A stretch of DNA of 64,000 bases from a bacterium (lineage in GTDB: Bacteria > Bacillota > Clostridia > Oscillospirales > Oscillospiraceae): assembly GCA_004560305.1 (NCBI GenBank), contig SFVI01000003.1:1-64000 (forward strand). The letters are read 5' to 3'. Shown here one piece after another: positions 9,983 to 17,887 of this stretch. Position numbers and translations under genes: made by a program. How positions within the stretch are numbered: position 1 is the first letter of the stretch; the number at the start of each line of letters is the position of its first letter. Under the pieces are notes generated by a model, which was given only the letters and a program-made list of their open reading frames with translations, was not told where the DNA came from and made no database searches.

Positions 9983-10125
9983 TCGTCAGAAGAAGTTCGC
10001 TGTGCTCCGTTTCCGCGCGGACGCGAAAGCTGCGCTCCGCTCTCTCCTTCTTCCTCTTCAAATCAAGACCGCTTCGCTGGGTTTTGATTTGATAAACGAG
10101 AGAAAGAGTTTCAAAAAGTTTATAT

Positions 10126-10210
10126 GGGGGAATTCCCGAGTGGCCAAAGGGGACAGACTGTAAATCTGCTGGCAATGCCTTCGGTGGTTCGAATCCACCT
10201 TCCCCCACCA
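10126..10210 (+). tRNA. tRNA-Tyr (GTA)
   Basis: 85 nt with encoded CCA and a long class II variable arm (about CTGGCAATGCCTTCGG). The acceptor stem is GGGGGAA/TTCCCCC. The anticodon loop CTGTAAA gives GTA. The T-arm GGTGG-TTCGAAT-CCACC is perfect. It lies 143 bp after tRNA-Thr. The spacer between them carries another copy of the CTTCGCTGGG stem-loop found at 10290 and 31136. Confidence 0.95.
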
Positions 10211-10350
10211 CGTCGGAGCAAGCTTTATATCGCTTGCTCCGACTTTTTTACAAAAGTCAGAGTGCGCTCATGCCGCTGCTCCTCCTTTCAAAATCACAAC
10301 CGCTTCGCTGGGTTGTGATTTTGTTTTGGGTACAGACTTGGGAGTAAGGG
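10211..10350 (+). repeat. Dispersed repeat, copy 1 (follows tRNA-Tyr)
   Basis: Starts directly after the CCA of tRNA-Tyr with the stem-loop CGTCGGAGCAAGC...GCTTGCTCCGAC. It continues through GCTCATGCCGCTGCTCCTCC and a second stem-loop around CCGCTTCGCTGGG. The same arrangement, about 85% alike by eye, is at 31047-31192. The first hairpin with its T run probably terminates the tRNA transcript. Confidence 0.8.
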
Positions 10351-10410
10351 CATCTAATTTTTGACCTGGATTTTTTATTGAAAAATCCATAGATGCCAAA
10401 GGCTGTTTTC

Positions 10411-10440
10411 GGGTAACTGGTGGGATTCGAACCTGCTGTT
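10411..10440 (-). pseudogene. tRNA 3'-end fragment
   Basis: On the minus strand the sequence AGCAGGTTCGAATCCCACCA has the T-loop GGTTCGAATCC and a 3' end followed by GTTACCC, but no anticodon or D-arm can be found. It could be a tRNA remnant or an attachment-site copy left by an integrated element. Confidence 0.4.
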
Positions 10441-10540
10441 TTCCCCTTTTCTAACGGCAATTCATCATCTGGCGCTCTTCTTGAAACGAAACTGTTTTAG
10501 AAAGGGCGCTTTTTTGTTGAACAAAATAGTCAAAGTTCTA

Positions 10541-10585
10541 AGCGCCGGTTTGGTGGTCTTGATGACCACAGACCGGCGCTTTTTC
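10541..10585 (+). terminator. Stem-loop with T run
   Basis: Arms AGCGCCGGT and ACCGGCGCT enclose an inner TGGTC/GACCA stem, followed by TTTTTCTATTT. It resembles a rho-independent terminator, but no complete plus-strand gene precedes it. Confidence 0.55.
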
Positions 10586-10627
10586 TATTTCCAAAAGCAA
10601 ATCAAGTAAATTGAAGGAGCGCGAAAC

Positions 10628-10804
10628 ATGACACAAGTAATCATCGGCAACGCCGCCCATCCGGAATACGGTGTTGCCACCATCCCCTTCCCCATTCCCC
10701 GGGCGGGAGGAAGCCAGGCTTCCCCTGCGCTGTCTCTGTCTGCTGCTCTTTGTGGACTTGCCGCCGGAGAAGGATGGCGGCAATCATTCTCCGGCGGCAA
10801 GTGA
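10628..10804 (+). pseudogene. Short ORF, possibly a truncated mobile-element gene
   Basis: 58 codons starting MTQVIIGNAAHPEYGVATIP, with GAAGGAG about 9 nt upstream. The first ~23 residues look like the N-terminus of a protein family I associate with integrative elements of gut Firmicutes; the assignment is from memory and weak. The remainder (GGSQASPALSLS...) is low-complexity and ends in an inverted repeat (CTTGCCGCCGGAGAA arms, 10757-10801). I read it as a 5' fragment joined to unrelated DNA. Confidence 0.4.
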
Positions 10805-10849
10805 TAAAATTTCAGGCCCCCCATTTCTGAGAGACCTTGTGGTGCATTA

Positions 10850-11416
10850 TTATTTTTTGAGTTGCAAACCGTCTTTGAAAGCGTTGCCTACTCTTTCAGT
10901 TACTTTGTAGTACCCATGGGTGTATGGATCAAAAGCGATAGCGTTTACAAGAGACATATCAATCTTGTCCCCGACCATAACGCTTTCATCTGCGGTGACA
11001 TTTACTACTTTTCCGATAACGCCGCATCCGTACTCGCCGTTCTGATATTCGACAAACTCGCACTCTAAGCAGAGAGGGAATTCGTTGATGACTGGCGCAT
11101 CCACCATTTCAGCCTTGCTCGCAGTAAGCCCGCTGTTTTCAAACTTATTTGTAACTCTGTTGCCGGACACGACACCCAAGTAGTCAGCTTCAAGCACATG
11201 AGCCGCATCAGCAATGCTTACCGTAAATGCACCTCTCGCCTTGATGTTTTTTACGGTTTTATGGGTCTCGGTTAAATTGAGTGCAACGTGATCTCTTTCC
11301 TGCATGGTGCCCCATGCGGCATTCATGACATTAACACTGCCATCTTCATTGTAGGTTGCAATCATCAAAACTGGCATTGGGAAAATTCCCTCTGTTATGT
11401 TGAGCTTCTTTCTCAT
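10850..11416 (-). CDS. Flavin reductase-like FMN-binding protein
   Basis: 188 aa. It belongs to the flavin reductase domain superfamily: IFPMPVLMIATYNEDGSVNV and NAAWGTMQERDHVALNL at the N-terminus, then KARGAFTVSIADAAHVLEAD and GDKIDMSLVNAIAFDPYTHGYY. Members bind FMN and act as NAD(P)H:flavin reductases or small redox proteins. A longer frame upstream is not used because GAGGTAATCACT stands directly before the ATG at 11416. It is divergent from an HxlR-type regulator 126 bp away, the usual arrangement for HxlR-controlled redox genes. Confidence 0.9.
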   Translation of the reverse strand: MRKKLNITEGIFPMPVLMIATYNEDGSVNVMNAAWGTMQERDHVALNLTETHKTVKNIKARGAFTVSIADAAHVLEADYLGVVSGNRVTNKFENSGLTASKAEMVDAPVINEFPLCLECEFVEYQNGEYGCGVIGKVVNVTADESVMVGDKIDMSLVNAIAFDPYTHGYYKVTERVGNAFKDGLQLKK

Positions 11417-11542
11417 AGTGATTACCTCATTTCTTGTATGGGATTGACAGAATCTGCGTCCCTGTATATAATTGTAGCGGATAACGGAAAAAATACAAGT
11501 ACTGTCTTTTTTGATATGTACTACCTTTAAGGAAAGTATAAA

Positions 11543-11875
11543 ATGATAAAGAATTACATTGAGAAAGCAAATTTTGAAGATACAGGCTTTAGTTATACGT
11601 TGTCGCTTATATCCGGCAAGCACAAAATGGTCATTCTCTACTGCCTGATGGAGTTTGAAGTTGTACGCTTCAATGAACTGAAACGATATTTGAAAAATGT
11701 ATCTGACAAAACGCTTAGTAACAATCTGAAGGAATTGGAAGTTGACCGCCTTATTATAAGGCGAGAATACCCTCAGATACCGCCAAAAGTGGAATATAGT
11801 TTAAGTGAACGAGGCAAATCTTTGATGGAGGTTTTAGACCAGCTATGCGTTTGGGGTGAAAAAAACCGAGACTAG
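11543..11875 (+). CDS. HxlR-family transcriptional regulator
   Basis: 110 aa winged helix protein. Typical HxlR features are LISGKHKMVILYCLM near residue 28, FNELKRYLKNVSDKTLSNNL (recognition helix region), IIRREYPQIPPKVEYSLSERG (wing) and a C-terminal dimer helix. Members respond to redox or electrophile signals and often repress a divergent reductase gene, here the flavin reductase. AAGGAAAG lies upstream of the ATG. No conserved redox cysteine was pinpointed beyond two cysteines in the protein. Confidence 0.9.
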   Translation: MIKNYIEKANFEDTGFSYTLSLISGKHKMVILYCLMEFEVVRFNELKRYLKNVSDKTLSNNLKELEVDRLIIRREYPQIPPKVEYSLSERGKSLMEVLDQLCVWGEKNRD

Positions 11876-12082
11876 TATTGCACACACCAATTTCAATTTA
11901 ATCATTACCGCATACAAGCGGTAGCAGAAAGCAGGAAATCTCAAAAAGATCTCCTGCTTTTTCTTTGCCCAAAGCGAGGAAAAAGCTGAAATAACACGCA
12001 AGGAATCATAAAACTAGGGCCGTTCCCGGATGGGGATGGGCCCTGCTTCCTTCTCTCCGAGAAGGCCCGGAAAGGACAAGGA

Positions 12083-12340
12083 ATGAACAAAGATTTGGTG
12101 CGGGCTTATCTTCACGCCCAGTGCCGGGGCAAGGGGAAAGCGCTCCCCTCCCAGGCGCTGGAGCAGGCCCTGAACCTCAGCGGCAACAGCCTGAGAAAGC
12201 AGGTCAACCGGCTGCGGCGGGAGGGGGTGCCCATCGCCAGCTGCAAGCGGGGCTACTTCTACGCTGAAACCGCCGGAGAATTCTATGCCACCATCCGGGA
12301 GCTGAAGAAGATGCCCGTTTTTGATCGGCACACCGGATAG
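12083..12340 (+). CDS. Truncated HTH protein fused to antisense kinase DNA
   Basis: 85 aa. Residues 1-75 form a helix-turn-helix protein (QALEQALNLSGNSLRKQVNR, then REGVPIASCKRGYFYAETAG) like the small DNA-binding proteins of phages and integrative elements. The last ~10 codons (MPVFDRHTG) are the complement of the histidine kinase remnant 12305-12562, so the gene has lost its true 3' end at about 12306. AAGGACAAGG lies upstream. Probably non-functional. Confidence 0.6.
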   Translation: MNKDLVRAYLHAQCRGKGKALPSQALEQALNLSGNSLRKQVNRLRREGVPIASCKRGYFYAETAGEFYATIRELKKMPVFDRHTG

Positions 12341-12562
12341 GCGTATCCCGCCTTCCAGCATAACGGGAGCCTGCTGCGTCTGCCGGATCGTTTCGATATT
12401 GACAGCCTGCGCCGCCCCGGAGGACAATACAACACGGTATTCCGGATCGGTAATCTGCGCTCCCACCGTGGAAGCGTCAAACAGTTCCATATAGTGAGTG
12501 TTTGCCTGAATCAGACCGCATTGGATACAGCTTTCCAGTACGGCAGCAGTCCTGTAAGAAAG
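12305..12562 (-). pseudogene. Histidine kinase fragment (inverted remnant)
   Basis: About 86 codons with a recognisable internal piece of a clostridial sensor kinase: SYRTAAVLESCIQCG, then FDASTVGAQITDPEYRVVLS, and EGGIRLSGVPIKNGHLL. In full-length relatives, as I recall them, the last motif is followed by a WxED segment and coiled coil before the kinase core. Here the frame runs into the inverted HTH gene instead. No catalytic kinase domain is present. Confidence 0.6.
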
Positions 12563-12592
12563 AGGAGCTGATCGTCCCGGTGAAAAACGTGG

Positions 12593-12621
12593 TTGACAAA
12601 CGCAGCACGATTTGCGATAAT
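12593..12621 (+). promoter_or_regulatory. Promoter of the molybdopterin-binding protein gene
   Basis: TTGACA, a 17-nt spacer and GATAAT, 70 nt upstream of the ATG at 12691. It sits just outside the kinase remnant. Confidence 0.6.
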
Positions 12622-12690
12622 ACAAGAGCGAATTATATCGAAAAATAATTTGCTTTTTGATCGAACAATCCCGAACAAGGAGGTCAAACC

Positions 12691-13716
12691 ATGAAACTGA
12701 TGCGCACCGAGGATGCCGTGGGCCAGGTGCTGTGCCATGACATCACCCAGATCATCAAAGGCGTCACCAAGGACGCCGTTTTCCGCAAAGGCCATATCAT
12801 CCAGCCGGAGGATGTGCCGGTGCTGCTGAGCGTGGGCAAGGAGTCGGTCTATATCTGGGAAAATGACGACAGCATGTACCACGAGAACGAGGCGGCGGAG
12901 ATCCTGCGGGATATCTGCATCAGCGAGAACATGCGCGCTACCGATCCTAAGGAGGGCAAGATCGAGCTGATTGCCGATACGGACGGCCTCCTGCTGATCG
13001 ACCTGGAGCGCCTGCGGGCCATCAACGCCCTGGGGGATATGATGATTGCCACCCGCCCCTCCGGCTTTATGGTGAAGAAGGGGGCCAAGCTCTGCGGCAC
13101 ACGGGTCATCCCACTGGTGATTGCCAGGGAGCGCATGGCCAAAGCCAGGGAGCTGGCCGGGGACAAGCCTTTGATGCGCCTGATGCCTGTGAAGGCCCGG
13201 CCCTACGGCGTGGTCACCACCGGCAACGAGGTGTTCCGCGGCCGCATTCAGGACACCTTTACCCCTGTGATCCAGCAGAAGCTGGCGGAGTTTGGCTGTG
13301 AGATGACCGCCCATGTGATTCTGGACGATGACCATGAGAAGATCACCGCCGCCATTCAGGATATGCTGGCCCAGGGCTGCCAGATGGTATTCTGCAGCGG
13401 CGGCATGAGCGTGGACCCGGACGATAAGACCCCCCTCGCCATCAAGAACACCGGCGCCCGCATCGTCTCCTACGGTGCCCCCGTGCTGCCCGGCGCCATG
13501 TTCCTGGTGTCCTATTCGGAGGATGGCCGCCCCATCTGCGGCCTGCCCGGCTGCGTGATGTATGCCAGGCGCACCATTTTTGACCTGGTTCTCCCCTACC
13601 TGGTGACGGATACCCCAGTCACCAAAGAATGGCTGGCCGGCCTGGGCAACGGCGGCCTGTGCCTGAACTGCCCGGTCTGCCACTTCCCCAACTGCGGCTT
13701 CGGCAAGGGCGTCTGA
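12691..13716 (+). CDS. Molybdopterin-binding protein (MoeA/MogA-like domain)
   Basis: 341 aa. The core (about residues 165-300) is a MoCF_biosynth/MoaB-Mog fold: PYGVVTTGNEVFRGRIQDTF, DDDHEKITAAIQDML, MVFCSGGMSVDPDDKTPLAI and GAPVLPGAMFLV, which correspond to the molybdopterin-binding site of MogA, MoeA and CinA. The N-terminal ~150 residues resemble the MoeA front domain (AVGQVLCHDITQI). A C-terminal cysteine cluster CLNCPVCHFPNCGFGKG may bind metal. The ATG at 12691 has AAGGAGG upstream. It opens the molybdenum island and precedes modABC, so a role in Mo insertion or cofactor handling is likely; the exact step is not determined. Confidence 0.88.
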   Translation: MKLMRTEDAVGQVLCHDITQIIKGVTKDAVFRKGHIIQPEDVPVLLSVGKESVYIWENDDSMYHENEAAEILRDICISENMRATDPKEGKIELIADTDGLLLIDLERLRAINALGDMMIATRPSGFMVKKGAKLCGTRVIPLVIARERMAKARELAGDKPLMRLMPVKARPYGVVTTGNEVFRGRIQDTFTPVIQQKLAEFGCEMTAHVILDDDHEKITAAIQDMLAQGCQMVFCSGGMSVDPDDKTPLAIKNTGARIVSYGAPVLPGAMFLVSYSEDGRPICGLPGCVMYARRTIFDLVLPYLVTDTPVTKEWLAGLGNGGLCLNCPVCHFPNCGFGKGV

Positions 13717-13806
13717 GCCGAAACCGAGCCTGTGTTCCATTCGGTATGAGCGCGTAAAACGCGTTTATATAATTTTTTTCCTGAAATATGGAGAAGGAGT
13801 AAAAGA

Positions 13807-14694
13807 ATGAACATGAAAAAAATGCTGGCCCTGCTGCTTGCTCTGGCAATGGTAGTGGCCCTGGCTGCCTGCGGCGGTTCCTCCGCCCAGCCCGCCGCTG
13901 AACCTGCCGCCACCGAAGCGCCGGCAGAAGTCGCCCCCGAAAGCGTCCCTGTGGAAAAGACGGAGATCATCGTCTTTGCCGCCGCTTCCATGACCGAGAC
14001 CCTCACCCAGATCAAGGACCTGTATGAGGCCGATCACCCGGAAATCACCATTACTTACAACTTTGACTCCTCTGGCACCCTGAAGACCCAGATCCAGGAG
14101 GGGGCCGACTGCGACCTGTTCATTTCCGCCGGTCAGAAGCAGATGAACCAGCTGGACATCAACGCCTCTGCCGATGTGAATACCGAGGGGCTGGACTTTG
14201 TCCTGGCGGACAGCCGTCTGAACCTGCTGGAGAACAAGGTGGTTCTGGCCGTTCCCGATGGCAATCCCAAGGGGCTGGAATCCTTTGACCAGCTGGCCGA
14301 GGCCCTGAAAAACGGCGATGTGTTCATGGCCATGGGCAACAGCGACGTGCCCGTGGGCCAGTACACCCAGAAGATTCTGAAGTACTATGAGCTGAATGAG
14401 GAAGATCTGGCCAATGCCGGTCTCATCACCTACGGCACCAACGTGAAGGAAGTCACCACCCAGGTCAGCGAAGCCAGCGTTGACTGCGGCGTGGTGTACT
14501 GCACCGACGCCTTCTCCGCCGGCCTCACCGTGGCTGACAGCGCCACCGCCGAGATGTGCGGCCAGGTGATCTACCCCGCCTCCGTGCTGAAAACCAGCGC
14601 CCATCCCGCCGAGGCCCAGGCCTTCCTGGACTACCTGCTGACCGAGCCTGCCATGTCCGTGTTTGAATCCGTAGGCTTCTCCCCGGTTGCCTGA
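13807..14694 (+). CDS. modA: Molybdate ABC transporter substrate-binding lipoprotein
   Basis: 295 aa. A signal peptide with lipobox ALAACGG (cysteine about residue 21) anchors it outside the membrane. The mature domain starts after a Pro/Ala-rich linker with IIVFAAASMTETLTQIKDLY, the ModA hallmark where serines bind the oxyanion. It continues with NFDSSGTLKTQIQEGADCDL and ANAGLITYGTNVKEVT. GGAGAAGGAG stands upstream. It is followed after a 260-bp hairpin-rich gap by modB and modC. Confidence 0.95.
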   Translation: MNMKKMLALLLALAMVVALAACGGSSAQPAAEPAATEAPAEVAPESVPVEKTEIIVFAAASMTETLTQIKDLYEADHPEITITYNFDSSGTLKTQIQEGADCDLFISAGQKQMNQLDINASADVNTEGLDFVLADSRLNLLENKVVLAVPDGNPKGLESFDQLAEALKNGDVFMAMGNSDVPVGQYTQKILKYYELNEEDLANAGLITYGTNVKEVTTQVSEASVDCGVVYCTDAFSAGLTVADSATAEMCGQVIYPASVLKTSAHPAEAQAFLDYLLTEPAMSVFESVGFSPVA

Positions 14695-14696
14695 TA

Positions 14697-14940
14697 AAGC
14701 TTTCGTCAGCCTGTAAACAAAGCCTCGCAGCGTTTTTTGCCCGCAGGCAAAAATCAGTTTGATCATTTTCGCCGGCGGCGTGTACGTCGGCGAAAATACT
14801 TCTCGCTCAGAGAGTGTCGATGTGTGCGCTGACTGCGCACATGAGGCACGGATCTGAGCGCAAGCCTTCTCGTGGACAAAGTCTTTTTGACTTTGTCCAC
14901 GATTTGAGGCAGCACGTTTGTGCTGCCTTTTCAAATAAGA
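14697..14940. other. Hairpin-rich spacer inside the mod operon
   Basis: At least four stem-loops between modA and modB: 14765-14797 (ATTTTCGCCG arms), 14823-14841 (TGTGCGC arms), 14871-14901 (CGTGGACAAAGTC arms, 13 bp) and 14907-14928 (AGGCAGCAC arms followed by TTTTC). None is coding. They may terminate or stabilise part of the transcript so that modA is made in excess over modBC. Confidence 0.65.
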
Positions 14941-14955
14941 ATTTGGAGCGTATCC

Positions 14956-15630
14956 ATGAACATTGACCTCTACCCTTTGTGGAACTCCCTGCGCATTGCT
15001 GCCATAAGCTGCGTGCTGGTGTTCTTTCTGGGCATCTTCTTTGCCTATTACGCCGCCCGCCTGCCCCGGGCAGTGAAGGGCGTGCTGGACGTTGTCCTGA
15101 CCCTGCCTATGGTGCTGCCGCCTACGGTCTGCGGCTATTTCCTTCTGCTCCTGTTCGGTGCCAAGCGTCCTTTGGGCATTTTCCTTGCCAATTTCGGCGT
15201 CAAGTTTGTCATGACCTGGTATGGCGGCGTTCTTGCCGCCCTGGTGGTTTCCTTCCCCTTGATGTACCGTACCGCCCGGGGCGCCTTTGAGAGCTTTGAC
15301 GATACCCTGGCCTATTCCGGCCAGACTCTGGGCCTGTCCAATACCTATATCTTCTGGCGCATCCGTATGCCCGCCTGCCGCCAGGGCATTCTGGCCGGCA
15401 CCGTCCTGGCCTTTGCCCGGGCCCTGGGGGAATACGGCGCCACCAGTATGCTCATCGGCTATACCCCCGGCCGGACGGCCACCATCTCCACCACCGTATA
15501 CCAGCTCTGGCGCACCAACGATGAAGCGGGAGCTATGTTCTGGGTACTGGTCAACCTGGCCATCAGCACCGTGGTGCTTCTGGCCGTGAACATGCTGGAA
15601 ACCCGGCAGAAAAGGAGGGGCAGAGCATGA
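14956..15630 (+). CDS. modB: Molybdate ABC transporter permease
   Basis: 224 aa, five to six membrane helices, normal ModB length. The EAA-loop is RMPACRQGILAGTVLAFARA followed by LGEYGATSMLIGYTPGRT, which matches ModB/CysT-type permeases. It forms the channel dimer with the ModC ATPase. The ATG at 14956 is chosen because GGAG lies 8 nt upstream and the codons before it read through a hairpin. Its last four bases overlap the modC start. Confidence 0.95.
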   Translation: MNIDLYPLWNSLRIAAISCVLVFFLGIFFAYYAARLPRAVKGVLDVVLTLPMVLPPTVCGYFLLLLFGAKRPLGIFLANFGVKFVMTWYGGVLAALVVSFPLMYRTARGAFESFDDTLAYSGQTLGLSNTYIFWRIRMPACRQGILAGTVLAFARALGEYGATSMLIGYTPGRTATISTTVYQLWRTNDEAGAMFWVLVNLAISTVVLLAVNMLETRQKRRGRA

Positions 15631-16667
15631 GTCTTGTGGTGGATATCCATAAGCGCCTGGGCGCCTTTCATTTGGATGTGGCTTTCGAGGCGGAAAACGG
15701 CATCACCTGCCTGCTGGGCCCCTCGGGCTGCGGCAAGAGCTATACCCTCAAATGCATCGCCGGCATCGAAAGGCCGGACAGCGGCCATATCGAGCTGGAC
15801 GGCCGGGTGCTCTTTGACTCGGAGCAGAAGATCGACCTGCCTCCCCAGAAGCGTCAGGTGGGCTACCTGTTTCAGAACTACGCTCTCTTTCCCAATATGA
15901 CCGTGGCCCAGAACATCCGCTGCGGCCTGCACCGAGAGAAGGACAAAGCCCTCCGTGAGCAGCGCCTGCGGGAGATGATCCGCCTCATGCGCCTGGAGGG
16001 GCTGGAAAAGCACCGGCCCTACCAGCTTTCCGGCGGTCAGGCCCAGCGGGTGGCCCTGGCCCGCATCATGGTCAGCGAGCCGAAACTGCTGATGCTGGAT
16101 GAGCCCTTCTCCGCCCTGGACGGCCACCTGCGAGATCTGCTGAAAATTGAGCTGCGGGACATTCTTCGCTCCTATGGCCGGGAAGTCCTGATGGTGACCC
16201 ACAGCCGGGAGGAGGCCTATAACCTCAGCCAGGAGATTGCCGTCATGGATGCCGGGCAGATTCTTGCCCAGAAGCCTACGAAAGCTCTCTTTGCCGATCC
16301 GGGCAGCCCCCAGGCCGCCCTGCTCACCGGCTGCAAGAACATTGCGCCTGCGGTGCGCATTGGCCCTCATGCGGTGGTGGTGCCCTCCTGGGGCGTACGT
16401 CTGCAAACTGCCGCGGAAGTAAGGGAGGGCCTGAAGGCCGTGGGCATCCGCGCCCACTATTTCCATCCCGCCGCCCAGCAGAACCGGTATCCTGTGACCT
16501 TTGTGGAGGAGATGGAGGAGCCCTTTGAGACCATCATCCAGTTCCGCTACGACGCGCAGGCCCCGGCCTCTCCGCCCATCTGGTGGCGCCTGCCCAAGGA
16601 CAAAAAGCCGCAGAAGTTTCCCGAAGAGATGGGCATTGCCCCGGCGAACATTCTTCTTTTGTATTAG
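15627..16667 (+). CDS. modC: Molybdate ABC transporter ATP-binding protein
   Basis: 346 aa. Walker A is GPSGCGKSYTLK (tyrosine where Thr/Ser is common), Q-loop in YLFQNYALFPNMTVAQNI, signature LSGGQAQRVALARI, Walker B LLMLDEPFSALD, and switch histidine in MVTHSREEA. The C-terminal ~110 residues form a divergent regulatory or TOBE-like region. It powers molybdate import with ModB. ATGA overlap with modB shows translational coupling. Confidence 0.94.
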   Translation: MSLVVDIHKRLGAFHLDVAFEAENGITCLLGPSGCGKSYTLKCIAGIERPDSGHIELDGRVLFDSEQKIDLPPQKRQVGYLFQNYALFPNMTVAQNIRCGLHREKDKALREQRLREMIRLMRLEGLEKHRPYQLSGGQAQRVALARIMVSEPKLLMLDEPFSALDGHLRDLLKIELRDILRSYGREVLMVTHSREEAYNLSQEIAVMDAGQILAQKPTKALFADPGSPQAALLTGCKNIAPAVRIGPHAVVVPSWGVRLQTAAEVREGLKAVGIRAHYFHPAAQQNRYPVTFVEEMEEPFETIIQFRYDAQAPASPPIWWRLPKDKKPQKFPEEMGIAPANILLLY

Positions 16668-16718
16668 GCTCCCCTTCCCAAGGGGAGCTGTCACGCCTGC
16701 GGCGTGACTGAGAGGTTC
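16667..16718 (+). repeat. Solo arm of the MITE-like element
   Basis: CTCCCCTTCCCAAGGGGAG stem-loop followed by CTGTCACGCCTGCGGCGTGACTGA, the same two-hairpin plan as the arms around the DUF559 gene (196-243 and 592-646). It begins at the modC stop codon and may serve as its terminator. Confidence 0.75.
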
Positions 16719-16770
16719 CCGTCCTTTGACTTCCATAAAGTAATTGGCATAGGCGTTTGGCGTAAATTGA

Positions 16771-16804
16771 ATCCAGGCCCTCCCCGTACCGGGAGGGCCT
16801 GGAT
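16771..16804. terminator. Bidirectional terminator between modC and xdhC
   Basis: 14-bp perfect arms (ATCCAGGCCCTCCC and complement). It separates the convergent modC and xdhC genes. It lacks a long T run. Confidence 0.6.
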
Positions 16805-16840
16805 TCGTTTATAACATATGACACAATGCCATGGAAAGCT

Positions 16841-17872
16841 TCAGCAGCTGCCGTCCTCAATCAGCACCTTCATGGTGCCGCCGCAGACCATGCCGTCAGA
16901 CTCGGCCACCTCGCCGGTCAGGTCAATGTCCATCAGCTTGTAGCGGCCCGTGCCGATGATGGCGATGGCGTCCCGGATCACCGCCGCCTCGCTGCAGCCG
17001 CCGCCGATGCTGCCGGTGACCTGCCCCAGGGGGCTGACGGCCATCTTGGCCCCGGTTCCCCGGGGGGTGGAGCCTTTGGTTTCGATCACCGTCACAATGG
17101 CCTTGGGCTCCCGGTTCTCCGCCAGGTATTCCAAGGTGGACAACTCCAGGTCGGAATCAATGCAGTAGCGGCTGGCGTCGCCGTATTCCGGCAGCCGCTT
17201 GTGGGCGATCACCTCCGCCAGAATGGAGATGGCGATCTCTCCCGGCGTGACTGCCCCGATGTTCAGGCCGATGGGGGTGCAGATGCCGGCCAGCCGCTCC
17301 TGGTCAAAGCCCTCCTCCCGCAGCATTTCCAGCAGCCCCTTCACCCGCCGCCGGGAACCGATCATCCCCAGATAGGCCGGAGCCTGCCCCGGCAGCAGCG
17401 CCCGCAGACAGTCCGCGTCGTGCCTGTGTCCACGGGTGATCACCACCACATAGTCAAAGGCGGTCACGGCCAGCTTTTCAATGGCGGATTCAAAGCTCTC
17501 GCACAGCACCTGCTTTGCCAGTGGGAAGCGGGCAGTATTGGCGAAGCTGGGCCGGTCATCCACCACGCACACGTTGAAGCCGCACTTGGCTCCGAACTCG
17601 CACACCGGCAGGGCGATGTGTCCGCCCCCCAGCACGATCAGCCGCTCCTGGGGCAGCACCGGCTCCCGGATGGTCACGCCGCCGTCCTCTCCCCATTGGG
17701 TGCTCACCCTGGCGAAGCGGCGGCCCTTGGCGTCCTCCACCGGCTCCACCCCGGTGAGCCGGCGGGTTACATTTTCCGCGATGCTGCCTTCCGCCGCTGC
17801 AAGCCGGGTCTCTGCCGTGACCGCCCGGTTCCCCTTCAGTTCGTTTAGAAGTTCCTGGTAAATATTGCTCAT
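16841..17872 (-). CDS. XdhC-family molybdenum hydroxylase maturation factor
   Basis: 343 aa. XdhC proteins bind the molybdenum cofactor and help install its sulfido ligand in xanthine dehydrogenase-type enzymes. The Rossmann domain (RLIVLGGGHIALPVCEFG, VVDDRPSFANTARFP, YLGMIGSRRRV) occupies about residues 75-220. The XdhC/CoxI motif domain (ETKGSTPRGTGAKMAVSPLG and GSIGGGCSEAAVI) is at about 260-343. That order is the reverse of the textbook XdhC arrangement. The ATG at 17872 has GAAGGAG upstream. It ends a three-gene minus-strand operon with the phosphatase-HD and nucleotidyltransferase genes. Confidence 0.93.
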   Translation of the reverse strand: MSNIYQELLNELKGNRAVTAETRLAAAEGSIAENVTRRLTGVEPVEDAKGRRFARVSTQWGEDGGVTIREPVLPQERLIVLGGGHIALPVCEFGAKCGFNVCVVDDRPSFANTARFPLAKQVLCESFESAIEKLAVTAFDYVVVITRGHRHDADCLRALLPGQAPAYLGMIGSRRRVKGLLEMLREEGFDQERLAGICTPIGLNIGAVTPGEIAISILAEVIAHKRLPEYGDASRYCIDSDLELSTLEYLAENREPKAIVTVIETKGSTPRGTGAKMAVSPLGQVTGSIGGGCSEAAVIRDAIAIIGTGRYKLMDIDLTGEVAESDGMVCGGTMKVLIEDGSC

Positions 17873-17887
17873 GCTCCCGCTCTCCTT

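Noticed and set aside
12511..13740. Minus-strand frame opposite the molybdopterin-binding protein
   Set aside because: It is a shadow of codon bias; the plus strand carries the conserved motifs.
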